The notes beneath the pieces are model-generated. The model was not told the origin of the DNA, did no database searches, and worked only from the letters and a program-made list of their open reading frames with translations. A stretch of 64,000 nt of DNA, taken from Crossaster papposus (Eukaryota; Echinodermata; Asteroidea; Velatida; Solasteridae). The position numbers were made by a program, and so were the translations under genes. Of this stretch, positions 53,938 to 64,000 are shown piece by piece. The DNA lies in contig JBAIAA010000026.1 in assembly GCA_037893245.1 (NCBI GenBank), positions 310,001-374,000 on the forward strand, read 5' to 3'. Each line of letters begins with the position of its first letter. Position 1 is the stretch's first letter.

Positions 53938-55387
53938 ACCGCGCAGACTCGTACATCAGGTATCCTATACCCGCTATGGCTAAAGTACCGACAATCAGCA
54001 AAGTTTTTTCATACTCGTGAGGATCTCTAGTTAAAACTTTTTCTTCGGGAAAAGAAGGCTCGACCGTGGGCGTTGGTGGTGTTACCAGAGCCGGGCTTTT
54101 GGGCGTTGGCGCTGGTGGGTCAACGATCGCGGACGTTGGCGTTAGTGGTGGTGGGTCAACGACCGAGGACGTTGGCGTTGGTGGTGGTGGTGGTGTTGTT
54201 GGGTCACCCGCGGGCGTTGGCGTTGGTGGTATTTTTGAGTTTATCTTCGAGTTTAATCCCAACGGTAAGTTAGCGGTCGCAATCTGTATATTGTTGTTAT
54301 ATCCTTTGTGGGTTCCGACCCTCAATTGCATGTTCGAAGGCACGAGATATAATCCTTTAGCCAGCACAAAGTTTAACGAACTCCTGGCGTATTGCAGCGA
54401 ATCTTGAAATTGGGTTATAGATTCTTCCAGATCGGCTGGAGACGATATCAAGTCTTAGACGATATTAACAAACTGGGCTTGGGCGTCGAGCCCCATGCCC
54501 GGAGTCAAAATACTAGTTTTTGTTTGCGCCCGAGCCCCCAGCAGAGCGTAAACATACGCCCTGACAGATTCGTTTATTTGTTGTATCCCTACGTCGGTAA
54601 AGTGAGACTCTGCGGGTATCCATTTTTGCCACCCGAGCGTCAATACCGCTCTACTTTGCGATATATAACTTATTATATAAGTACTGTAATAACCAGATCC
54701 TTTAGGAGGATCTTCGTTGCCAAACCCCATTAGACATCCCCCCGCGTATTTACCGTAACTAATATCCAAGGGTGCGGTATCGTAATCCCCCATAGGGTGA
54801 CCCCAAGCATAAGCCTGACCCAATCCGCCGGAATAATGATCGACCGTCTGTATCCAAGACAAGTTGTGATCTACGCCGTAAAATCTGCAAGTGTCTATAT
54901 AACCTTTACGATCTATATTGTTGTTATAAGGGTCATATATGTCGTTGCCCGGTATGGGACATTGCATAAACTCTAATATTTTTCTAACCGTAAAATAAAC
55001 ATGAAATCTATATATGGCCCTCGTGAGACGATCCGTCGAATAAAGTAGATCTATCCCTATGCCGCAACCGGCGGTACTGCACCACATTGCAAAATTGAAT
55101 TGATTTTGATAAAACACCAACGGAACAGATTTCCATCTGTTTATTAGCTCATCCGTTGTAACGGGGGGTAACCTATAATGGGTGAATATATCCGCAAAAA
55201 TAACCATAAAAGAACCGCGGTCGACCGCGTTCACTACAATCTCTAGACTCTTGAAATCTAATTCCAGCCTGTTAGCTTGTTCTTGTGCTTGTTCTTGTGA
55301 TTGTTCTTTCATTCTCGATATATTTTTATCTTGTTCGATCAGTCTCAATATATTTTCTACGACCGTTTTGTTTATGGCGTTAATCAT
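53938..55387 (-). pseudogene. Polinton large conserved protein (YAWGHPMGD type)
   Basis: Starts MINAINKTVVENILRLIEQD with a short coiled coil, then FKSLEIVVNAVDRGSFMVIF, FNFAMWCSTAGCGIGI, LYRFHVYF-type block, WKWIPAESHF-type block and ESVRAYVYALLGARAQT. Toward the other end come LQYARSSLNFVLAKGLYLVP, LRVGTHKGYNNNIQIATANL, a Pro-rich region and a C-terminal membrane segment (TLLIVGTLAIAGIGYLM). This order is found in a very common invertebrate Polinton protein of unknown function, plausibly structural. Broken. Confidence 0.65.
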
Positions 55388-55631
55388 TTTTAGTTGTCTT
55401 TATTATAAAAGACTTTAATTAAAATGTCTTTATGTGTATTAGAAAATATGTCTCATTATTTTTTAGATTTAGGAATCCACTTAGAAAAATTTATAAGCTA
55501 GGTATCTCGCAACAAACTCGAGTTCTTGTTCTATTTGGTTATCGCTGGTGGTGTAAAAGTCTGAGAGTTGGGGTTTATGCTGTAAGTTAACGATGAAATC
55601 TAAGTGTATTTTTTTTTTCTACTTTTAAAAT

Positions 55632-56010
55632 ATGGCTAGCATCGCTATGATGGTCGGAGGCGCTATAGTTAACGCTTTAGCTTTCACGGGATCAAACTTT
55701 TATTTTTTAGCGTTAAACAAGACGGAGAGCGCAAGAGACACGACTTAGCTTTAGAAAAACTGACGACGGCGAAAAACAATTGGGAAAAATCTCAGACAAA
55801 GCATCTCGATAGGTTAAACGATCGACTCAAAAAACAAGCGAAGGCTCAAAAGACTTTTAAAAGTATAGACGAGGCTCTCAGAGAATACAACTCGGTTACT
55901 CACGAAGATCTACGAGTACCAATCTACCAGCAGCACGAGCCCACTCTCGCCGATTTGATCAAAAGACCGGCGAGTTGGCGTTTGTTTTGGGAGGAACGTC
56001 GTTGGTAGGT
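55632..56010 (+). pseudogene. Polinton conserved protein (AIVNALAFTGSNF type)
   Basis: Begins MASIAMMVGGAIVNALAFTG then SNF, followed by RHDLALEKLTTAKNNWEK and a charged helix with EALREYN. The hydrophobic start plus RHD-ALEKL is characteristic of a conserved Polinton gene. Role unknown. Broken. Confidence 0.55.
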
Positions 56011-56069
56011 TTTTTAGTTTATAAGTTTGTATAAGTTGTTTAGTTTTTATAAGTTGTTTAGTTAAATAC

Positions 56070-56782
56070 AATGGAAACAAAGTTTAAAAAAGTGTATTAT
56101 AGCCCCGTCGGTTATTGGTGAGGGCGCGGTTGTAAAATTAGCTAAAAAACGGGCGCGTCCAAAGAAGAAACCAGAAACTGGTTAAACAAAAAGTGTTGTG
56201 GCAAATTTATTTACCGCCTCCAACGTTTATTCCTCGTCCTACGAGTTTGAACAAGTCCATGGGTATTCCCAACAAAATGCATCGGATAGACTTGTTATTT
56301 TTACCCTTCAATAAAGTCGGTAAAAAAGAATATAAGTACGCGATGAGTACGCCAAAGAAACCCTTAATCCGACGGAGAGATCGCGATTCTGGGTTAAAAG
56401 ATTACCCGACGTAATTAAGGCGTTAAACGACGAAACCACCAGATCGATAACGACGGAAGACTACGAGCCACTCACTTCCAGGCGGGCGATGCAAGAAACG
56501 CAAGTTCGTCAAATCAGTTCTTCCGCGGATGAGGTAGAAAAAGAGTTGATAAAAAAGGGCGATCTTTTTAGATATCTTTACGCGCCCAGTGAGTTAAAGG
56601 GAGTAGAGCGCAGGCGAGCGACCGACCCTATCTGGAGTCTCGAGGTTTTTGATTTAGATCGCGCGATCAAAGACCCCAACCAACCCACTCTTTACTATCT
56701 CAAAAAAGGTCCCAATCGAAGTTTCGTTAGTCAAGAGCTTCAAGTCGTTCCACCGGACACCGAGTTACCTCCATGTTTATAG
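56070..56782 (+). pseudogene. Polinton RVE integrase remnant
   Basis: N-terminal part VYYSPVGYW and LWQIYLPPPTFIPRP, then IPNKMHRIDLLFLPF with VGKKEYKYAMS. The C-terminal part is LFRYLYAPSELKGVERRRAT, DPIWSLEVFDL, TLYYLKKGPNRSFVSQELQV and VPPDTELPP. These match the retrovirus-like integrase of invertebrate Polintons, which joins element ends to host DNA. Broken. Its end meets the end of the polymerase gene on the other strand. Confidence 0.75.
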
Positions 56783-56789
56783 TGAACAT

Positions 56790-59700
56790 ACGCTAGAGTA
56801 GACGTTCCATCCTGTAGTATATATAGCTTTGTGTCCAGAGGACTCAACGACAGTTTGTTTTGAGTTATGGTGTGTAACGCGTGATTTTTAGATCTGATGT
56901 ACGTCATCTTATCGCTTTGAGAATCTTTTTTTTTAGACAGTCGAGATAACGCTCGTGACTAAATTTTTTGTCGGTGACTGCTTTGGTTACTCCCTTGGCT
57001 TTTTTAAGCTCAAAGCCGTCCGTCATTAAAATTGAGTACATCTTTGGCCTTAAGCAAACGCATTGGCTGACTGGTTTTCCCACCAAATTTGTCTTTAAAT
57101 TTACCTATTACCTTTTTGTTGACGCGGTCGTACAAAGGGTGATCGGTGGGATAGTTTGACAAGTCGTACGAGTCGGAGTCTTTTTTTTATATCTTCGTAA
57201 ACGTCGTCCGTCTCAACGCTCAAGAGTAGACTGTCTGTGTCGGTAAACCCTATTCGGTCTCCATAGGTTTCTTTGAGGCGGTTGTAATAAAAGTCGTACA
57301 TGAGAGTTTTTGAGAGGTCTAAAATACTCACCCCCGCATAAATAGGTTTGTTTAATAACGTCTTGGTCTTGTACATTTCGATAAACGCTAGATTGCAATC
57401 GGTAAAAATCGTCGTATGTTTATAGCTCGGTTTACGCGACAACGCTTGATATTTAGAAACTTGGTCGCTTCTAAGTAAAAACGCCTCTGTTCTATTTCCC
57501 CCTTTTTCCATCGTCTTTCCAAAAACGCTGTTGTTCATGAGCTTAAAAAAGTCCTTTTCAAAGTCAGACGTTGCGTGAGTTCCGAGTTGGGTGTTTTTGT
57601 CGATGTAAGATTTCATCCAAGGCGCTTGCTTAAATTGTAATACGCCAACAACCCCAGTTGAAACTCGGACAACCACTCTTTGGGTACTTTGATATTTTCG
57701 GGGGCCAGCAGATAATCATTGTGCCAATCGTGCAAAGCGTTGGGATAATCCAAGTCTACCTCTAAGAGACACCCTACGTCGGCCGTTTCTGAGATTGACA
57801 TAATGCGTTCCGTCGTGAAGTCTTTGGGTTTTGCCGATTTAAGATCGGCGTAAGGTAAATATTGACTCATGGCCCAACCATACAAATTGATGGCGTCGAG
57901 ATACATGATGTAAGTCGATGGTTTGTCTGGATCGTAGTCGGAAAGATATTTATTGCTTGCTTTATAGTGCCTAGCACCCACGCTTGATAGTCCTCTTTTT
58001 GCTTTTTCCAAAAACAAGTGTTTGTCCACATCGGTCAACAACTCGAGCTCGACGTCCGAGTGTTTTAACAATGCGTCCCACGACAACCCAGGACAGGTGT
58101 AATAGTTAGCGAGGTCTAACTTGTAGTTCTTTTTACACACTTTTCAAAAATTTTCAAACACACCTGCCAAAAGTAACGCGTCGGTGGAGACGTACAAGTT
58201 GTGATATTCACCCAAGTTTTTGACGTTAAATTCGACCCACACTTGTTGAGCCCTAGAATAATCGTCTTGCGAGATATTCGAGTCTTTGAGGCTGCTGCAA
58301 AACTCGTCGATGGTAGGTCGATCTCTTCAAACTTATCGAACGAATCCATATACTCGTACGGGTAAATACCTTTTTGTAAGAGCAGGTCGACATTTTGGTC
58401 TTTATAGCGTTCTTTGAGTAGAGTAAACGCCTCTTTTGGACACGCGTTGACTAGTTTATCCAACGACGTCGACATAAGTTTATCCAACGACGTCGACATA
58501 AATTTAAACGAGTCTATAAATCTCAGATTACCGATCGAAAACAAAATGTATTTTTCCGAGTTGCTGGGAATAAAATCGATATTTTCTTTAGTCTCGTACA
58601 AACCTTGCATGATTAAATGAGCGTCGTAATTTTGTAAATTGTGAAAGATGACGGGTATCTGAGTTTTATCCGATACCACCTGCAGTTTTTGATTGCAATA
58701 AGCGTGCGCGGCTCCCCTGTATCTACCCGTGATGTGACAGTGATCTCTCACCTTTCTAAATTTGTTGATACGCTTTTTACACTCGATACACTTTGACTCT
58801 TTAAATCCCTTTTTGTTTACGTAACAACATTCTTTCTTTTCTTCGTTAGTCTTCGGTTCTTTCGGAAGCGGGCACTGACAGTTTGAGGATTAATTAGGAT
58901 ATATTGACTTTTCGCAAATCCAACACGTACTCGTGTTTTGGTGATCGATGTTGTCTCGCGATGTAAAGTCTATGAGCTTGGGGTTTTTAAAAACTTGATT
59001 AAACTCGTATCTTAAACGCAACGTCGAGTCTATGAATTTAGTCATGGCGTCTTTTCCTCTATAGGTCTCTTGAAATTCAAGTTTACCGTCGTACCTTAAA
59101 GCAATCAACGAATAACCGCAAGATTTGTGAACTTGAGTCTCCTGCGTGTTTGCCTCTTGAGGCTTTAATTTTTTTAATATTGATTCAAAGTCGGCATAAA
59201 TGACAAAAGGCGCGTCTTGCGTAAACTTTTGATTTTTAAATTTTAATATCGGAGGGTCATCGTTAAAACCTTTTGGAAAGACGACCTTAGATGGTGGCAT
59301 ATCTATTCCCTCGCAATCTTGTGTATGCCTGTCCAACTTGTCTCATGAGTTGTAGTGCGCCAAACATCTAAAACAGATGTATGTTTTATGCTTGTGTCTC
59401 GTTTGGTTCAAAAATATTCTAGATATATGTTTTATCCAACAATAGTGATTCGTGTCGTCCGGGGTCGTTGGCGTTTTTAGATAAATATAACAGTCGTACT
59501 TTAGCCTCTTCGTACGCGAACACATTTATACTCAGATTGTTTTGTCTCTCTATCTTTTCTATTTGATTGATTGGAGTAGGAAAGTCTACGTCTTTAAAAT
59601 TTAATCCATCGTTTTTATCGTAAACTGACGGCCTGTCTTCGTGGATTTTAAAATCGGGTTTGTCTTTTACTCGTTGTTTTATTTCGTCGGTATACTTGCC

Positions 59701-60240
59701 GAGAGCGGCTCTCAAACACCACCGTAAACATTCGTTGTGTTTGTTTCTGACGTTAATAAAAGCTTTTGTTTACTAAAAAAGTCGGTAATTGTATATAAGA
59801 ACTGCCGCTCATAGGTCTATAGCGGTCGATGTTGATATAAAACGCGAGTATCCTAACGAGTTTCCAACCCGATCCTTGACTGGTATTTTTTGCGTGTAGT
59901 TCTTTTATTTTAAAGATTTGATCTTTGACATTTTCTTTTATCTGACTCTCGTTAACTAGCTTTTTACTAAAAAAGGTAAAAGCGCTGGTTTTTACTAAGC
60001 CGTCTTGATTTTCTTTATCGTATTCCGCTTTAAATCCTAACTGAACTTTTATGGCCGATAGATTTCTCAGCTCTGACAACAATTTTGTCAATCTGCCGCA
60101 CGTGCGTATTAAAGAATTGCTCTACGTCGTCGGCTTTAACTCCAAGTTTCTATAACTGTTACTAAAAGCTCTATGTACTTGAAAATCTGCCTCTTTAAAG
60201 ATATCGGGGTTTTTATACGATTTAATCGCTAAAATTAAAT
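56790..60240 (-). pseudogene. polB: Polinton protein-primed DNA polymerase B
   Basis: From high to low: an N-terminal region with RILAFYINIDRYRPMSGSSY; exonuclease motif FVIYADFESIL; LRFIDSFKFM and RDHCHITGRYRGAAH; KNYKLDLANYYTCPGLSWDA; palm motif A YIMYLDAINLYGWAMSQYLP; motif B region FFKLMNNSVFGKTMEN-like; motif C YGDRIGFTDTDSLLL; and a C-terminal IRSKNHALHTITQNKLSLSP. This order is diagnostic of the protein-primed family B polymerase that replicates Polinton DNA. Broken at several points. On the same strand as the surrounding host gene. Confidence 0.88.
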
Positions 60241-60299
60241 CCTTTCGTAAAAATCAACCTCGTTTACCAGTTGACATAAATTGTAGCTCTTGGTCATCT

Positions 60300-60535
60300 A
60301 TTATTTGTTTGAGCTCATCCAGTTTCTTGCGTGTGCTCTTAGGCAAGGCACTTTGCCACTCATTATTTCTCCCCTTCCAGGAGTAAATGGGTACCTGTGA
60401 GGGCAGATATAGTGATTGCTGCTTTGGGCCAAAATGGCAGCATGGAGCTTTATACTCACCTGGGAGCTGAGATGGTATTTGGAATGTTTCATGGGCCCAA
60501 TTAGCTTTGAGCACCTGTCTGATGCTTAATAAATA
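60300..60535 (+). repeat. SINE body, plus orientation
   Basis: GGCAAGGCACTTTGCCACTC, then GGAGTAAATGGGTACCTG and TTGCTGCTTTGGGCCAAAAT. It forms an inverted pair with 60771-60935 around a TTAA MITE. Confidence 0.7.
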
Positions 60536-60576
60536 TGTACTTTGTTTGTTTGTGTATAATACAGACTGTCGAAAAG

Positions 60577-60773
60577 TTAACCAGTTCGCGCAGGATTATT
60601 CTGATGTTGACAGGACCCGGCATATGGGTGAAACCCTGATATTTCCAGCCTCGCTCACTGCGATCTGGTCGCTGACAGATATTTACAGCCTTCCTTGTGT
60701 TGCGTTTATCCGTGAATCGTTTTGAATTCCGGAAAAACTTTACGTATATACACCTCATTCGACGTGAACTGGT
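60577..60773. mobile_element. TTAA MITE, CCAGTTCGCG family, between inverted SINEs
   Basis: Left end TTAACCAGTTCGCG, right end CGACGTGAACTGGT; the right TTAA is not intact because SINE DNA (ACCCATTT) follows at once. The interior has CTGACAGATATTTACAGCCT. Confidence 0.8.
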
Positions 60774-60935
60774 ACCCATTTACTCTTGGGTGGAGAGAAG
60801 CAATGAGTGACAAGGTGCCTTGTACAAGGGCACACACACCGTAGTCCTAGGCTGGACTCGAACCTACAACCTGCAGCTTTACCTACAGACTGCAATTTCA
60901 ATGCTCCAGACAACTAGACCACAGCACTCCACTGA
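60771..60935 (-). repeat. tRNA-headed SINE, minus orientation
   Basis: Minus strand: A-box region TGGTCTAGTTGTCTGG, B box GGTTCGAGTCC, then GTGCCCTTGTACAAGGCACC and GAGTAAATGGGTACC. Confidence 0.8.
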
Positions 60936-61010
60936 TTGTGACTTGACATGAGACCATGAGTTCCGAGTTGACTTTGCAACGAATTTGCTCAAAGAGTTTG
61001 CATGTTTAAC

Positions 61011-61549
61011 CCCACCTGGTTGTCAGGTTGTTGAATGTTCCGTACGGGCAGGCAAACTCCTCTGCGTACGTTGTCCCATTCAGGCAGTAATACCCACTTG
61101 GGCAGACGTAGGATCGGTACCACACCACGGGCCCGACGGTGGCATTACAGTAATGCCCAGCAGGGCAGGTCTTGCAGTCCCACTGTCCCACTGTGTCCTG
61201 GTAGGTGCCGGATGGGCAGGGCTCCGGATTGCCATATCCCTCTCCACAGAAGTGACCCTGGGGGCAGGTGTGGTCGGCTGGGGTGGCCGTAATCTGACCA
61301 ACAGGGCAGTAGTAGCCCCTCTGGCAGAAACACGTAGAGGTGGGAAGACCCTCACGATGGCAGTACATCCCCTTGGTGCAGATCTGGCAGCTGGTGTTAG
61401 CGCTTTGCTCGGTGGCGTCGAGGTAGTAGCTAATCGGGCAAGGGGCGGGCTCCCAGGAACACACAGGGCAGTAGTGGCCCCGGGGGCAGACGTTGCCCGT
61501 CATGTTGTCGGTGGGGTTGCTGACAGATGCCTCCAAGGTGCAGTAAAAA
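61011..61549 (-). CDS. Cys-rich (GCC-type) host gene, exon B
   Basis: A long exon of about 180 codons: YCTLEASVSNPTDNM, NVCPRGHYCPV, CQICTKGMYCHREGLP, CFCQRGYYCPVGQITATPAD, HTCPQGHFCGEGYGNPEPCP, SGTYQDTVGQWDCKTCPAGH, YVCPSGYYCLNGTTYAEEFA and CPYGTFNNLTT. At least six CPxG-x-Y/F-C repeats. The donor is either GTGGGG (61015) or GTTAAA (61010); the second keeps phase 1, matching exon C. The acceptor AATTTAG is weak and its phase does not match exon A perfectly, so another exon or a different acceptor may exist. Likely extracellular. Confidence 0.85.
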
Positions 61550-62044
61550 CTAAATTAAGATTAATACAGAAAACAAGTGATCCTCGGACCGTGAGTGCTG
61601 TGAGTGTCACCTGTTGCAATGATGACCTCCAATTATCCCACAACGGTCAATGCATCCAAATGTTATCAAAAGTCATGAAGGCATGTAGAAGTTATACATT
61701 TGATTCAGGGACATAACCGGAAACTTTAACATACATACAAACAATGACCTCTAATGACCTATAATGACCCCTACATGGCCTTTGACCCCAGAAACTCATA
61801 CATGTACATACGGTCATGGTATACGGATGTACAGACATACAGAATTTAGGACTGGTTAAGTGTCCCTAAAACTTTGTTTATGTGACCCAAAAAGAGAAAT
61901 TATCTTAAAAATAACACTATCTGATGGAAGTAAGGAAAAGTATGTGTAGAATGGTTTCTTGCTCCCTGTGCTATCGATTCTGATGGAGGCGGGAACCAGT
62001 CAACCTTCTGATAACCTAATTATTGTGAATCTAAAACGAATTAA

Positions 62045-62350
62045 CAGGTGCGGATACAGGGGAGGGGTCCTGGGGACCGCACCCCCACATTTTTTGACTT
62101 GTTTTTATTATTTTTTTTTTTTTTTTTTTGTTAATGTATTTTCATATCAGAGCAAAATAGCAGCGTTATCTTTTCTGTAAAAGATTCCCAATAGATCAAA
62201 ATGATCAAAATATATAAGAAAAATAGGCTCATAATGTCCAGGAATGCACCTCAGAGCTTCTACTGTAAAAACAATTTTTGGGGAGAGACCCCTACACCCC
62301 CCGTCCATGGCTAGGACCCCCACATTCCTAAAATCCTGCATCCGCCCCTG
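62045..62350. mobile_element. MITE with CAGGGGCGGAT ends
   Basis: 306 bp; left CAGGTGCGGATACAGGGG, right (inverted) CAGGGGCGGATGCAGGAT. It has inner inverted GGACC/CCCCCAC blocks around a long T-tract. hAT-like ends; only a partial ATTAA flank repeat is seen. Confidence 0.75.
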
Positions 62351-62538
62351 ATTAAACATTTTGCAAATTACTTGTCCTACAACTAAACATGGGTTCATTT
62401 TTTTGTTCGTCTCTTTCGAAAGTAAATAACTTTTGTAGAGTAACCAAAATAACAACTTCACAACAAAAAAACAAAAAACCCTCCAAAAACCTACCAAAAA
62501 GGAATGCAATTGTGTATATTCATTTTTTATTATTCTCT

Positions 62539-62780
62539 TTAACCAGTTCACGCCGGATGACGTATATAAACGCAAAAATTTCTCCAAATTCAAAACTGAT
62601 GACGCATAAACACGCTAAGTTCAAGTTCGGAAATGTATGTCAGCAGCAAGCAAGGCCGGAAATGCGTGGGTGTGCTTCCCGGCACTATCAGCCTGAACCC
62701 GCTTCGGATCGAGTTTCGTTAAAAATAATCCCACCCGTGGGCTCGGCGATGTTAAAATAATCCCAGCGCGAACTGGTTAA
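62539..62780. mobile_element. TTAA MITE, CCAGTTCGCG family, full copy
   Basis: 242 bp with TTAA at both ends. TIRs CCAGTTCACGCCGG and (inverted) CCAGTTCGCGCTGG. Nearly the same as 21402-21643. Lies in the intron between exons A and B of the Cys-rich gene. Confidence 0.95.
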
Positions 62781-62912
62781 ATACTCATATCAGGAGAAGA
62801 AGTTCCAAGCCCAGGCTGGGCTCTAATCCACAACTTGAAAAATTACAGCAAATCATGAATTCAATGTTACAGACCATGGCACTTTTACAAACATAAATGT
62901 TTTTCCACTTAC

Positions 62913-63091
62913 CCTGTGAGCATTCAAGGTGAGGCACGGCCAGCCCCGCCCTCTCACAGTAGTACCCGGGATCGCAGGGGATGGGCTTTTCAATACCCCC
63001 TGGGCAGTACTCTCCTGGGGCGCACCGACCTCCGATGGACAGGTCTGTTGGGGTGGGGCTGGAAGCGCCTTGGATGCAATACCAACAATCG
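62913..63091 (-). CDS. Cys-rich (GCC-type) host gene, exon A (first visible)
   Basis: Acceptor TTCTCACAG, donor GTAAGT (consensus). It reads DCWYCIQGASSPTPTDLSIG, RCAPGEYCPGG, IEKPIPCDPGYYCERAGLAV and PHLECSQG. CAPGEYC and CDPGYYC are the same module as in exons B-D. It begins with one base and ends with one base of split codons. Upstream exons are not visible in the window. Confidence 0.85.
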
Positions 63092-64000
63092 CTGTGAGAA
63101 AAGGAGGGAATTATTATTACATCTCATGGATATTTATGGGCCAAGTCAATTAGTAGGCTCTGAGCATAATGTCTGTAACAATGAAATTGCCAACATGTGT
63201 AACCCCGACCCAAAACAGGTCTTGGGTTATGGTATTATTTAATATTTTCTATCTTGTATGACTATGTTTCCCATTTGTAAGATTCCCTTCTTACTCAACT
63301 TTGTTGGTTCTTTATCTTTTTTTCTTCTTACTGGTGAGTTTATTCCAGTAGACCCTTGATCTCTGCCTACCCTTTGTAGGGATAGTCTTTGATTTTTTAT
63401 CTTTTATCTTTCCTGGAAGTTCAGAGGATGTTCTTTGTGTCCTCTGTCTTTTATTGGTGGCTGGTACACCAGTGTGTACACACACAATAAACTTCCATAA
63501 GTTAAGCATGATGTGGGGACTCTTAATCCCTGCTTGTTTATTACATCTTGCAGGAGCTGTTAAAACAACAAGCTTCTGTTGATTTCAGATCTCCCTGGTT
63601 ACTAAGTGGCCAATCAGTATAGAGTCATGTGTGACAATTTGAAGTTTGACCAATGAGAGCCTGGGTTGATATGTGGTCAGGGCATGCTTTGGGTGCCAGC
63701 TTGCCCCAAATTTTAGCAAGACTTGGCATAACCGACTCTGCCATCGTGCTGACTGCATGTCTGCCATTTTCATCTGCTGTTTTGAGCAAATTGTTGTTTT
63801 CGATTGGAGCACCCTGATCCCAAGTTTCCTCCTGTTTGCACGAATGTTTGGCTCTCTGTTTTAGGCGAGTTTGATTTACTATTTATATTGTGTTTAGATT
63901 ATTATATGTTTGCTCAGATTTTGTCATTGATTTTGCATTTTTTATATTAACTTTAGGTAAAGTGTTTTAGCAAGATAAGTTTGTAGTAAGTTGGATTTGC
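63092..64000. other. No supported gene; presumed intron
   Basis: T-rich and repeat-poor, with no further Cys-rich exon on the minus strand. It probably lies within the gene's next upstream intron. Confidence 0.4.

Larger units (their letters stand above)
46560..60240. mobile_element. Polinton/Maverick, decayed, in a host intron
   Basis: About 13.7 kb (ends approximate; I see no clear TIRs). Parts: minus-strand unknown and capsid-type genes at left, plus-strand packaging ATPase and small conserved genes, a minus-strand conserved 310-residue-type gene, a plus-strand RVE integrase, and a minus-strand protein-primed DNA polymerase B at right. The gene set and the individual proteins resemble Polintons of cnidarians and other marine invertebrates. 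It is broken, with at least about ten interruptions, and a 2.4-kb block of other repeats (about 48.17-50.62 kb) has landed in it. Moderately old, yet most genes are still readable. Confidence 0.85.

Noticed and set aside
54066-54407. Gly/Val-rich plus-strand frames (VGVGGGGGVVG)
   Set aside because: Antisense of the Pro-rich region of the minus-strand Polinton gene.
61035-61716. 243-codon plus-strand frame over the Cys-rich exon
   Set aside because: Antisense shadow of a GC-rich exon; the minus frame carries the CPxGxYC pattern.

Overview
The window looks like nuclear DNA of a marine invertebrate animal. The species cannot be fixed from the sequence. The pointers are spliced discoidin-domain and GCC-type Cys-rich exons, many short TIR transposons, tRNA-headed SINEs, ACATGTAC-rich DNA and a Polinton of the kind widespread in marine invertebrates. 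Nothing is bacterial: there are no operons, CRISPR arrays or real tRNA/rRNA genes. Most long open frames are minisatellite or transposon shadows.

Host genes. Two can be supported, both on the minus strand. (1) The last three exons of a gene ending in an F5/8 type C (discoidin) domain lie at 6312-4698. (2) Four exons of a large secreted or surface protein built of CPxGxYC-type Cys-rich modules lie at 63091-62913, 61549-61011, 45857-45642 and 44225-44074. Both carry a small duplication that shifts frame.

Region by region. 1-4 kb: unassigned DNA, a 153-bp tandem duplication with a hairpin, and diverged palindromic repeats. 4.7-6.3 kb: discoidin gene. 6.6-8.6 kb: two 41-bp minisatellite arrays between inverted flanks. 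9-11.7 kb: a fold-back region, a SINE and a TTAA MITE. 13-22 kb: broken Crypton-like tyrosine-recombinase fragments, a 36-bp minisatellite split by a hAT element, and a MULE-like element (15431-16568). 22-28.9 kb: TTAA elements and a second MULE-like copy in the opposite direction (27557-28931). 31.6-35.5 kb: a CACACTG-type TIR element and a third element with TAG...CTA ends and a 9-bp TSD that carries a RecQ-like helicase fragment. 36.3-43.5 kb: a three-level nest, with a fold-back element (ATTA TSD) holding a TTAA element that holds a young Ty3/gypsy retrotransposon with identical 131-bp LTRs. 44-64 kb: the Cys-rich gene, whose roughly 15-kb intron holds a decayed Polinton/Maverick (about 46.56-60.24 kb).

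How the parts relate. The Polinton keeps recognisable protein-primed DNA polymerase B, RVE integrase, packaging ATPase, capsid-type and several conserved unknown genes. It is a fossil with many interruptions and was itself hit by later repeats. It sits where the host gene must be transcribed through it. The nested insertions, target-site duplications and shared repeats give a partial relative age order for the mobile DNA.
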